This document shows positions 51,279 to 62,568 of a stretch of DNA of 64,000 nt, one piece after another. The position numbers and the translations under genes are program-made. This stretch comes from Prunella strophiata (Eukaryota; Chordata; Aves; Passeriformes; Prunellidae). The notes beneath the pieces are model-generated. The model made no database searches and was not told where the DNA came from. It saw only the letters and a list, made by a program, of their open reading frames with translations. Position 1 is the stretch's first letter; every line of letters begins with the position of its first letter. The stretch lies in NCBI GenBank assembly GCA_036583965.1, contig JAZBQD010000019.1, positions 17,437,585-17,501,584 on the forward strand, written 5' to 3'.

Positions 51279-53321
51279 GTAGGTGATAGATACTACAGTC
51301 TTGGAGTAACTGTTCTACTTGAGAAATAACTTCTACAAATTGCACAGCTTTTTTGATACTCACCTGGCAAGAAATAACCAAATGTTTTTTTGTTTCCTTT
51401 ACCCTTTCTCCTTTATTGCGCATCTGGTGCCTTGAAAATGACGGTTTACCACGTACAGTGAGTGTAGTCTGTGAAAGTTGCTGCTTTTTTTCTTTCCTCA
51501 GATCATTAAATTGCTTGCTGTAATATGTGGTGAAGGGTGGCTTTTTGGTTTTTTCCCCTTTGTGTGGATAAAGAATGCCCAGAAGGAAATGTTCCAGGAA
51601 CATCACTTTTAGCTCTGTGAATGAAACAGGGTTGTTCTTTGAGAGAGATATTTTTTTTTATTCCTTAATTGTGCTGGTAGCAAAAGGTACCAGAAGGTAG
51701 GTAGCCATGATATAGGTGGGGAAAACAGTGTCAGAGTGTTTGTCTCAAGAAAGCTACCATGGTTAATGGTGCTTATATTCATAGAACAGTGTTAAATACA
51801 ATTTCCATTGTATGGACAATATATACAGAAGCTATATGACTGCAGTTTTGATAGCTGAAAATTTTCAGTCTACTTTACCAGACTTCTTAAAGTAGTTTTT
51901 CACTGCTGTGTCTGTTTATATTTCTGCCATTGAGTACATCACTTTTAAAGGAGGTGTCTTAGGAACACAGAAGGCTGTGTCCCCAGACTGCAAGTGTTTC
52001 TCTATGGTGCAAAGTAACTTACACCACTGAGGATCATTTTATGGTCTTTGCAAGGATTTATCCATGAGTTGTCTCAGTTTCCTTTTCATTCTCCTGATAC
52101 CAAGACTTTTCTGGTCTTTCTTCTGACAGAAAATGCTATATAATGTTCTCAGGAGCATTTATCCAAATCACCTATGATCGAGCTTTACTCACAACAAGAC
52201 ACACAAGCAAATAATTCATTGTCAGGCAGCATTACCTTCTACACACCAAAGCAGAAGTAGAACCTCAGCATCTGAGGTTTACCTGAGAATATTTTTCAAG
52301 TTAATTCCTTGCACATATCTAAGAATTTGCATAACTCTGTTTAATATCTATGCTGAGATTTGTTCAAGTGAGTTTTAAATACATTAAAACATTCAGATTA
52401 TTTCTTATCACTAGGAGATGGTATCAATTGTAGAGATTAGCTGCTTTTGGCTTTACTCTGATCAGATAGATCTGCTACCTTTACAGTCCTTCCTAATGAG
52501 AAGAACTAGATTTTAAATATTTTTTTTGTAAGGAAAAAGAACTATTGTGAAATAGCTTGATTTGTTTCACTTTTTCAACAATTCTGATTTTAAATTTGTA
52601 TCTGCACATACGTAGTCTTCGTAGTCTGAGTTGATAAAATGTAAACTTGCTCTGTCAAGTCTGTATGGCAGAAATGTTTTACCTTTTCTTAAGATGCAAG
52701 ATACCAGGAATTAATAACAGCTGTTTTTGTAGTCCTCCCTATCTCAGTTGTTGCTTAAAGCCTTCTCACAACAAAGAAGAATACACTGTTCTCTACCCTT
52801 TTCTCCTCTGCCCTGTTCTGCCTTCTGTATTGGGGTGGAAAATCTAAAAGCCCAAAACTTTCCAACATATTAAAGAAACAGAGAAAAGAGATGACTGCTT
52901 TTTCAAGCAACTGGCAAAGCCTAACAGACCTTTAACTGAGTTGACATTCTGTGTTGCCATTTCAAGTGGAAAATGCAGCCAAGTTGGACTGTAATGTACA
53001 TGATACAACTGAGGTTGGAAGGATGAGAGAGTATGAAGAAAAACCTCATTAAAGAAATCTTTTAACACTTCCTGGTTATAATTTTAAAGCAAGAAGATAA
53101 ATCAAGGAAGCCTTCCTTTCTGTCTTTTTGCTTTCATTTCTGTCTTTGGATTTTCCCCTGCAATAGGCTCTTTAATATGTAGGCTTTAGTAGGTTGCACA
53201 GAAATAGTGCATCCACCTCTTTGCCTGCTTCTTTGAGCGTCTTTTTCCAGAAGACCCATGTGAGAAATGGTGACAGTGCAGGGAGGTGTGAAGTGAGGTG
53301 TAGGTATTTGTTATGATGCCT
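51279..53321. other. FOXN3: FOXN3 intron downstream of exon B, no recognised feature
   Basis: AT-rich intron. No following FOXN3 exon, repeat family or RNA gene is recognisable. Confidence 0.55.
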
Positions 53322-53759
53322 TGAGAGGCTCCCTGGAACAGAGGCTAGACAGTGGTAAAGGAATAAAGTAGGTATTTATTAAAAGGCCTTCAAAGGATAC
53401 ACCTTGGGCAATAAAAGAGCCTGGCCACTGCTCCACCCAAGATGGGTCACGAGTTTTCACACTTTGATAAGTTTTGGTGCATTTACATATTGGGGTTAAT
53501 TGTCTATTTACAGCTTCAGGTTATGAAGTCCTGTCCTCCCAGATTGCTCTCCTCAACTTGCCATTGCTTATACTTTTTGGGCCTGAAGCTGCAATGGTAT
53601 CCTTGGTTCTTGGGCTGTGGAAAAGGATTGTTTTGTCTAATTGAACTGTGAGAACTTGCTAACACTTCATATAAAGTTCAGAGTTATATGCTAATGCAGT
53701 ACAGAACCTGGAAAATACAAAAGCTGAAACTTAAGGCATCAGTCAGTACCTGTGTTACA
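53322..53759 (-). mobile_element. Solo LTR of a songbird endogenous retrovirus (TguLTR5-like)
   Basis: The sequence runs from tgagaggctccctggaacag through agtaggtatttattaaaagg, acaccttgggcaataaaaga, gggtcacgagttttcacact and tattggggttaattgtctat to a gtgttaca end. This matches, from memory, a very common passerine LTR family inserted in antisense. TG...CA termini are present at the proposed ends. On the minus strand the reverse of tttatt gives an AATAAA polyadenylation signal, as expected inside an LTR. No internal retroviral sequence adjoins it, so it is a solo LTR. I did not find a convincing target-site duplication, so the boundaries are approximate. Confidence 0.75.
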
Positions 53760-54323
53760 TGACCATCTGAAGTGTTTTTCCAGTGCTTATAGTCAGCTTA
53801 ATGCAATCAGGAGAATGAAAAATTGACTCAGTTATTGGTTTCAAGTTATGGTCCTGCCTTTGGATTGGCAAAAGTTGAGGTAACAAAGGGATTTTAAACT
53901 ATTTTTACTTGATAATTGTTCTAGCTATGATTGAAAAGAATGTTCACTGTGTTATAGACAATAATACAGAATGCTTCTGTAATTATAGTAAATGTGATAT
54001 TCATATGCGCTTGTCACACCTCATTTCTTCTGAGTTCTTAAGAAAAATGTTCTTTTTCTGGTCTGAGGAAATGAAGGGAAAAAAATTCCACAATGTAAGT
54101 AGTGCTTTCTTTAGCCAAGAAGACTGGTAGATGCTCCTGGTTTCCATTCATTTTATATCAGAACTATTTGGCAAAATAATGTTAACCATTGCAAAGAGTT
54201 TAACATATTTCTTCTGAGAAAGTGGCTGAGAAAACAGTTATCTGTGTACCTCAAAATAGCAAAGAAAGAGAAAGGGAGGCTAAAATTCATTTTAGCTATT
54301 CTCTGTCCTTAATATTTTTGACA

Positions 54324-55089
54324 TTTTCTGTTATTTTCTGGCTTTGTAATTTTTGAATAAAATTAGTGAAATATAATTTACGCCGTTCGCGTTTTGCCTA
54401 TGAATTTTATTAGATACAGGATGGCTGCCTAGGTTTTGTGGTTTTTTTTGGTGAGGATCATGGTTCTGTTGTTCTTATCATTAACTTTTAAAAAAAAAAA
54501 AACCAATTTACTCTGTATTGAGTGAGTCCTAGGACCTTCAGTCTTACCAGACTCCAATGTCTTCTCTCAAAACTAACCCGTGTGTCCATGGACATTGCTG
54601 TGTTCTAGCTTTCAGAATTTTCATATAAAATGGGTTTTTGCTCTTGCTGCTTTTCTTTTTCTGTTATTTTCTGGCTTTGTATTTTTTGAAGAATTTTGAA
54701 ATATATTTACGCCGTTCTCTTTTTGCCTATGATTTTATTAGATACAGGATGGCTGCCTTAGGGTTTTGTGTTTTTTTTTGGTGAGGATCATGGTTCTGTT
54801 TGTTCTTAGCATTAACTCTTTAACCATTTACTCTGTATTGAGTGAGTCACCTGCCTAGATACTTTTTGTAGTCTAGAGCTCCTGCTAGGTGATGGTTGCT
54901 CCCTATGTCCTTGTGCTGCTTGGTCTTCTTGAGAAAAGTCCCATGCAGAGCTTAATTTAGGTAGGACCTTCAGTCTTACCAGACTCCAATGTCTTCTCTC
55001 AAAACTAACCCGTGTGTCCATGGACATTGCTGTGTTCTAGCTTTCAGAATTTTCATATAAAATAGGGTTTTTGCTCTTGCTGCTTTTCT
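54324..55089. repeat. Imperfect tandem duplication (333 bp and 433 bp copies)
   Basis: Copy 1 (54324-54656) and copy 2 (54657-55089) share ttttctgttattttctggct, gatacaggatggctgcct, ctctgtattgagtgagtc, aggaccttcagtcttaccag and gtgtccatggacattgctgt. Copy 1 lacks about 112 bp present in copy 2 (about 54849-54960). The left halves differ by many one- or two-base indels in homopolymers, while the right halves are nearly identical. A third partial start follows at 55090. Confidence 0.95.
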
Positions 55090-58000
55090 TTTTCTGTTAT
55101 TTTTTTGTAGCTTGTTACTGTACATATTGTGTGTTTGTTTCAAATAATGGCTTTTTTTTTTTTTAATCTGCTGTATGGACAGCCTCTGTTCCCACTGTTT
55201 TTTCTGTTCTGATCTGTCATAACACATGCATTTTTATGTAACTAAAATATATGTGAGGAAAAAGTCCTTGTGCTGGAAAATATCTAGACATATTCTAAAC
55301 TCTTAAGGAACTTATACTGTGGAAGATATGTGGGGCCATAGTCACATTAACTTCAGGACCTTAAAACTAATATATGGTGTTCTGAAAAGGGCAGTTTGCC
55401 TTGCCTCTGCTCTGATCTTGGGTGTGAAGCTCGTGTTACAGACTTGAGCAGGCAGTTGCTCACAGATCAGCTGTAATAATGAAACTATTTTGCTGTTAAT
55501 ATGTCTGACATTCTTCTTGAATAAACTAAAAATACATCTTCAAATTACCTTTTAGCAGCAGTCATTATAAATTCCAGTGGCTGTGTGCCACCTGTAAGAT
55601 CTAACTGGACTGTGGAGGGGTTTGGTTTAATTTCTTAAAGATGTAACTTATCTTTTGGGGGAAAATACACCAAAACAACAAAGTTACTACTCTTTTTTAC
55701 TTTTACTTGCCCTCGCACTTTAATAAATTAAATGCAGCACATTACAATGCCTTTTTGTATCAAATTTATTCTGTTTTGATTTGTCTTTGTTGTCTGGGGA
55801 AGGAGAGTGAACCTGGGTCATCCAGTCCCTATTGCTGTTGAAAAAAAAATGGAGATGGGCCTCCTCACTGACACTTAATGGTCCACCTTCCAGTTGTGCC
55901 TGACCTACTGTAAGCAGAGCTGTGATCCTTGCCAAGTTGTCTGTGTTCTGGTGTGAGCAAGGTCCTCCACTTCCTCTTCTGACAGTCAGCACAATTTAGA
56001 TCTGCTGCCTGTGCATGTTACATGATATGACCTTTTTCCTCAGAGATCCTGCCTGACCTGGATTCACACCTGTGAACTGGATTGCAGCAGTCAGTGAACT
56101 GAATTCAGACAGTATGGCTTTCCTTGGAAGCCATGATTCTCTTTTAATGAGGATGGAAAGAAAGATTGGAAAAATCCATCCCCTTGAGAGTGCAGAAGAG
56201 GAGCAGTGAGGAGTTGCATGAGGCTTGTTGTCCCTCTTGGCTGAGGGAGCCTGAGAAAGGAGGGATTACCCTCCCCAGATCATGGTCTGCTTAGTTCTTT
56301 CTCTACCAGCAGCTGCAGAGAGTAGGCATCCTCATGCTCCAGAGCAGAGCAGGGCATAGGATGCTTACTGGGGATGACTTGCCCTCTTCTCCTCTGGGAA
56401 AGCACTGTATGAGAGACACTTTATTCTCTGATACTTGAAGCAGCCCGTGTGCCATCTGCCTTGGTCCTGCTGCCATGGCTGTAGCTGGCACCACCTGTGA
56501 GAAGCTTTGATGGGAAAGAATTGGAAGACACTGTCCTCACAGGGTCAGATGTCACCAAAACCAGTGTGAGATGAAGATTCCACAGTTTGTTGAAGAGTAG
56601 AAATGGAAACTCTGGGCACTGCTACTCCATTGACCCTTATCACCCTCAGTCCAGGTTGGTGGCTTTCTGACATCTGACACCTGGCCATAATGTGAGACTT
56701 TAAGGAAGGTACCAAAACACATGGATCACTTTATTCTTAGTTGAGAATGGTGAGTTATTTGAGCTAGAAAATTGCATTCATAATAAGGAAGTTTCTTTTG
56801 TATGAACAGACCAGAAATGAGATGTCCTACATAAAAAGATGAGGAACCAGTTTATTTTGAACATGTGCATACAATTGTACAGAGATCTTTTTCTTCTCTA
56901 ATGAGCTTGAGAATCCTTGAAAGGTCCAAACAAGCCATTTAATTTCTTTCCCATTAAGTATTTGTGAGAAATAAGAGAGGAGATTTGAGACTTCACCTTT
57001 CCAAGCATTAGCTGTTAGTGGAAGCAGTTGTTGAGGTGCAAATAAACCAGCAGGGAGGAGGCAAAAAGGGGGCATTTTTTTCTTATTTCCCTTGAAAATG
57101 CTAAATTAGAAGCTTTCATTCTTATAAATGAAGACATCCAGCCTATGTTTTTATGTTAATAGTGGCATTAGGATAAGAATGTAACAATACTGAGGCCTGG
57201 TTTCTTTGGACAAGTATTGCCCACACCAACTACTCAGCCTTTACTCTGGAGAGGCTGGGAGGAGTTGGTTTTTTACTTTCAAGAGTAAAGCCTTTCAAAA
57301 GGGAGCTTGACAACAAAATCACTAAGAGAAGATGCCTGTGTGCATGCAGCCACATATATTTTCTGTCTGATAATGGGAAAATATGAAATGTTTTTGTAAA
57401 ACACCACCAACAAATACCCAGGAGCCCTGCAAGCACAGTGGGCTTCTTTCTCCTGGTGGAAATTCAGTTCATCTTCTCTTTCCACTGGGCAAGCAGAACA
57501 GGTGCAAGTCCTGGGCATGTAGGGGAGAGGTACAGCCCATCCTGGAACACAAGGTGCCTGTACCTTCTGGTGCTAACAGGGCTGAGGAGAAGGAGGAACA
57601 GGGGAGAGCTGAAAAGACAAGAAACTTCAGCTAGGCTCATGTGCATTTAACCTTCAGAATTGCATGTCACACCTCAAAGGAAAACTAACCCTGGAGAGGA
57701 CTGCTCTCATTTCTTCTACTGCCTAGAGGGGCAAACAAAAAGAACGTGGCAAGGTACTGTACATATTACAGATAATTTAATATTATATAATACTTAAATG
57801 TTATGGTGACCATAAGGAAAAGGCCAAAAGCAATACAAAATAATCCAGCCTTAGGATTGGTAGATTTAGGTGCTGTGATCTATAATGCAGTCTTGGGCAA
57901 AACTCTTAAGGCCCAAATCCAACAAAACCTTTATTTCTTAATGTATATTTGGGCATCTCCTGCTCCCAAGAACCTAAATACATTTTCTTGCTTTGGGGTT

Positions 58001-58289
58001 ATAATTTCTTGATTTTGTGCTCTGTGAGATGAGGATAATAATGGTGCTTTTCACCGCCCAGAGCTGTCAGTCTACAAAATATTGGCTCTGCATCATATTC
58101 TGATGCTTCACTAATGGAAGAACCTTAAACAGGGGGAGCATAACTGTGAAAAGCAACAAAACTCTGTATTAGCTATTGCAGGGAAGTGAATTTTGGTTAG
58201 TTTTTCTTTCCCCCCAGTTGAACTCTTTACTCTGAGAGATACACTTGGAAAATGACTGTTTTCTGTAGAGACCTGGAGGGGTTGAGGAT
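55090..58289. other. FOXN3: FOXN3 intron, no recognised feature
   Basis: Unique-looking intron; somewhat GC-richer at 55,990-56,520 but with few CpG. No exon or repeat family is recognised. Confidence 0.55.
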
Positions 58290-58313
58290 CTAGTTCCAAT
58301 GTATTGGAACTAG
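58290..58313. repeat. Perfect inverted repeat, 11-bp arms with 2-bp spacer
   Basis: Arm CTAGTTCCAAT (58290-58300) is followed by GT and then its exact reverse complement ATTGGAACTAG (58303-58313). Confidence 0.98.
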
Positions 58314-58540
58314 TTACTTTCATCAGCAGAGCATTAAACCTCTTGACTTCATCATGTTTTCTCTTCAACTTCTGCTTCTCTGAGCTGCCATTCCACTGTC
58401 TTTGAAAAAAAATGGTGACAGTCATGCTCTGTTTGCTGGTGAGTTGGTTTGGGTGAACATACTGAATTAACAACAATGCTGCTATACCTTGTTAGAATAA
58501 ATCACTTTTCTTTCACATAGCATAATTATTTAAATCAGGT

Positions 58541-58617
58541 TTTTTTTTCCCTGTTTTTTTTCCTCTTTTTTTTTTTTTTTTCCTTTCTGTTTTTTTTCTA
58601 ACCCTCCCACCCCCCAC
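58541..58617. repeat. Polypyrimidine tract
   Basis: About 77 bases composed almost entirely of T and C with only a few G and A interruptions, including T runs and a CCCTCCCACCCCCCAC end. Such tracts can mimic splice acceptors or adopt triplex structure; no exon follows it. Confidence 0.9.
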
Positions 58618-61600
58618 ATGAAGGATACCTGACAATCTCTTCAGGAGTTTCTTTTCAGGAAGATGATTCACATGGTACTTCCGTAGAGACTGAATATTTG
58701 AATAATTTATTTATTATTAGCATTCAGTGTGTTTGCAGTGGTATTATTGAAGAAATAAAATTAAGTCAGAGGGGTTGTGCAGTGTGTCCCTAAGGGAGTA
58801 ATTTGAACAGCAGAGCTCTCCTTTGTTTGGGAAAGTGGGTAAACTCCTAGAGGGGCTTCTAGGGTCCTGAGGGTGCTGGTAAGGGCTCCTGTTTGTGAGA
58901 GGATTTTGTAATGGCCTTAGCACTGTACAGTCAATTAAAAAATCCTAATGAGTGACTGAATTTTGCAGTGATTCCTACAGAAGTGGTGACTTTGGGGTAA
59001 CATTTTTAGCTCTGCATTCTGTGTAGGGTGTGTATGTAGCGGTGCAGTTTGTATGTAGTCTTTTTATACCTGTTTTTCTAGCTGAGTGTGTAAAATATGG
59101 CAAAAGCTGTTATTTATGAAGTGCCTGAAGTGTGGTCCTGCTAACATTGGTGTTAAAACCATTAGTATGGAAATGGGACCTCTAGCTGTTTATATTCCCT
59201 GTGACCAAAAGGTCTGAGCTACCTTTGGTCTCTGAAGTTGAGAAGGAAGAAAACTGAACTCCATCAGACAGGTCTTGATAATGGTAGATCACATTGCAGA
59301 GTACACAAAGATAAGTTGAATTCCTGATGTGTTTAAACTCAGTAACTTACGTTTCATATCTGCTATGGGTGTCTTTACTATCTTTACAGATAACTCTGCT
59401 TATTTTGTAACAGCCCTGTGTAGTGACTTTTGAAATTTTACATCTGAGTGACTCAAGATGAAGTTTACTGACGTTGTTTACTTCCCTTGGCAACTGGAGA
59501 GTGTGGATGAGTGTTGCAAGGCAAGTTCTACCACAGTATTAAGCTTGGGCAGAGGTTCTGGCCACAGGTCTACTCACCTGTTCTGCCTTCAGTCAACTGC
59601 TGTGTGAGTGGTGGCAGTAAAACAGCACTTTGCAGAGCACACCAGAGAGAGAAGTAACTGCTACAAGTCCTGCAGTACTGGTCTGGCTGCCTCAGTAACT
59701 GCTGTAGTGTAGGAGGGAAAACATACAGGAGTTACCCCCAAAGCATGAAGGAGGTAAGGAGCTGAGTGGTGCTTGCCTTGGCAGGTCAGTGCTGAGGTAA
59801 CCTACAGGTACTGTTTTTCCAAGGATGCTGTTAAATGGCTTCATTTCTGTTCTTAGTTTATTTTCAGGTTGGTCCTGCAGGTGATGTGTGGCTATGACTT
59901 TGCAATCTGAACACTAGAATCTACTTCCTTTAAATTGGCTGTAGCTGATCTCAGCTTTTTTAGGAAAAGTATTTTCTGTGACTGACCCTTCTGTAGGCAT
60001 CAGCACAGGTGCTTTTGTCTAGAGACGTGTTCCAATGTTCTTCCCACAAACACACATACAGGATTGACTTAAAAATGGAAAACTGACCATGGTGCTCTTG
60101 GGTTTCAGTTGTAGTAAAGAGGGATACTAGATAGAGCAAAAGAAACTACAAGTTCCTGTTCAGTGACTTTTTCCTTTACTAGGACTGCCAAACATCCTCC
60201 AATGTTTTCCTTTCCATGCCAGGAGCTGCAGTCTGCTCTAAGAGTGAGGGCTGTTTGCCTGTTGTGATTGCTTGCATCCAGGATTACTGGGTACCTGGTG
60301 GCACAGTGAGAGCATCTCCTAAGGGGCTGTCGTGTGGCTGGGAAGTGTACTGGCTGTGATCACTGCAGATATGGAGACAAGTCTGGCAGCAGCTGGTATC
60401 AAACCTTTCCTCTCAGTGAAGTTTGGGGCTAGGCTACTTCTGCCTAGGCTGGGACTTTGAGCAGTAAATTTCAGTGGCCTGTGACAGGAATATAGCACAC
60501 TACCAGTTAGATCCCATATTACAGGAGGCGTTCTCTGAAAAAGTCACAGTTAAAAATTAGTGGTGAAATTTGTATAGTATCTTGGAAAATGGTAGAGTAT
60601 GGAAAGATTTATTTTCTGTAACTGTGAAATTATTGTGACTATTGCCATCAAAATCTCTGGGCTGATGAGCTGGAGCATATGCTCCGTGCTGAGAGCTTGT
60701 GAATGTTTGGCATTCCTAAAATGTGAAGGTGGCTGATATTAGAAGCAATCTTGGCTTTCATAATTCTAGAGTCTGAGAGCACAGCTAGAAGAGAGGCATA
60801 TGCCTGTGCTTTACATGGAGATTACTAAAATAAGAATATTATTGCAGTTGTGTTGCTATGAGCAGTTTTGGTGATGTGCAGATTGCTATGAGCAAGGGAA
60901 CGCTGTTGTCAAGTCAGGCTGTTCTTAGACTATGTCAGATTTCTTCAGCCAGACCTATATTAAGAAAATTAAAACAGAAGGTCTAGGAATTCTTAGGATG
61001 CTTTCTTGCTGTGACCTGTGTGTATGATGGGCAGTCACCTTTTTTGGATCTCTGGGGAAGCCAAAGCTTCCTAGCTAGTAAAAAGAGGAAAATTATGGGA
61101 CAGACAGTGATGGTGATCAAGTCTAAGCAATGTTTGTGTCTTGTGAGTTTTCTTGTACGCTGTCTGTGTTAATGATGGCCATGGCTAACATTGGCAGTAA
61201 TTTTTGCCCTCTAACATGCTAGAAATTTCTTCCTGTTGGTCAGAGCAGATCTCTGTTCTGCTGGTAAGTTCTTGATTATATTCAAGGCATTTCTTAAACA
61301 TCCAAAAAAATGGCAAATTAACAGAAATGGAATATTACTAGGAGAGCTTAATTTTGTTTGAAATGTTGAGAAAAGTAGAAGCTATATTAAATTGATTCGG
61401 GTGGTCAGTGGCTTGCACATTTCACTGCTATGCCTTATTTAAGCTAAGTGTGAAAAAATCCATTGGTTTCAGATATTGGAATAAATCTTGCTGCTAGAAA
61501 TTCTTGAGCTGTACACTTGAGGAGTATGCAGAGCCATGGGATCACACAGTTTGTTCTTACAACTATGAATTCATAATTTGATTTTCCTGAAATTCATAAC

Positions 61601-61741
61601 AGACTAGTGAATGAATTGGGACTGCAAGAGGAAAGGAGGCAGGATTTTTTTTCTTTTTCAGGAGAAGTACATTGTGTTCAGAAACCTGAAAACCAAAGCC
61701 AGGGCATCTTTTGGGGTAAGTAGTGCTTTGCACAACAGGTT

Positions 61742-61763
61742 TCAAACTACTAGTAGTTTGAAG
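61742..61763. repeat. Perfect 22-bp palindrome
   Basis: TTCAAACTACT is followed directly by its reverse complement AGTAGTTTGAA with no spacer. Confidence 0.99.
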
Positions 61764-62121
61764 TACACCTGCCAAGACAGTAGACTGTGAACATGAACCT
61801 ACTGTACACAGCACTTCTTCCTTGCATCCTTTGTAAAAGAAAGCAAAGCTGCACCTAGATCTTGACAGACAAACTTTTACAAAACAGTGCTCTCCAATCA
61901 GCAAAGGTGGATAAACTCAGTTTCTTATAAGTGTAAGAGTCTGTAAGACTTTTAGACTATAAAAGATTTTATCATATGTTGAATGCATATGTTAATGCTG
62001 ATCACAAGTTAGCATAGAAAATGCAACTTTTCTTTAAATTATTTTAGGACAACCTTCGTCAACTTGGAAATAAGATTATAGGATCTTTGGCTTCACCTAC
62101 AGGTTATTTCTCTTAGTTTCC

Positions 62122-62145
62122 TTTTTTTTTTTTTTTTTTTTTTTT
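62122..62145. repeat. Poly(T) run
   Basis: An uninterrupted run of about 24 T. It lies just downstream of a rejected exon-like segment. Confidence 0.95.
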
Positions 62146-62491
62146 GGTTAGAATGTCATAGTGCTTGGAATTGGATACAATAAAAATAATAAATTCTCTT
62201 TGTCTCTGATAATATTTATTTCTGTGTCTAGCCTGTCATTTTGCTCTCTAGTGCACAAGAAGGATAAGGTGAAATTAAATTAAAATTACATATACAGTGA
62301 TGGGAAATTGCAGTCCTGATTTTTACATACACTCATATTTTGAGTCAAGATACTCGCAACTTTTCCTGCATATCTTTCATTTTTATATTTCAACATCCAT
62401 GCTTTGCATCTTTTAAACACAGTTTATTTACTTTGTGTGAATACATGTGTTGTTTTTGGTTATAATAAAATAGGAAATGTGCTTTGGGTAC

Positions 62492-62568
62492 CAGAAATTG
62501 AGTTTCAACACTCAGTTTCTGATATTAATACATTAAGTAACTTGTTTCTTCTTGTTTCTTGAAACAAG
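62492..62568. repeat. Pair of adjacent hairpin-forming inverted repeats
   Basis: CAGAAATTGAG (62492-62502) pairs with CTCAGTTTCTG (62511-62521) over 11 positions with one G-U pair and an 8-nt loop. Thirty bases later CTTGTTTC-TT-GAAACAAG (62551-62568) forms an 8-bp perfect inverted repeat. No miRNA-like long stem is present. Confidence 0.9.

Noticed and set aside
51136..51606. 156-codon minus-strand open frame overlapping FOXN3 exon B
   Set aside because: It is the antisense of a real exon and its intron flanks, with no recognisable motif.
62048..62101. Exon-like segment between tttag and acag|gtta, reading DNLRQLGNKIIGSLASPT in one frame
   Set aside because: The polypyrimidine tract and donor are weak, it does not match any FOXN3 segment, and the phase required after exon B gives a stop codon. 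It could belong to another transcript but nothing supports that.
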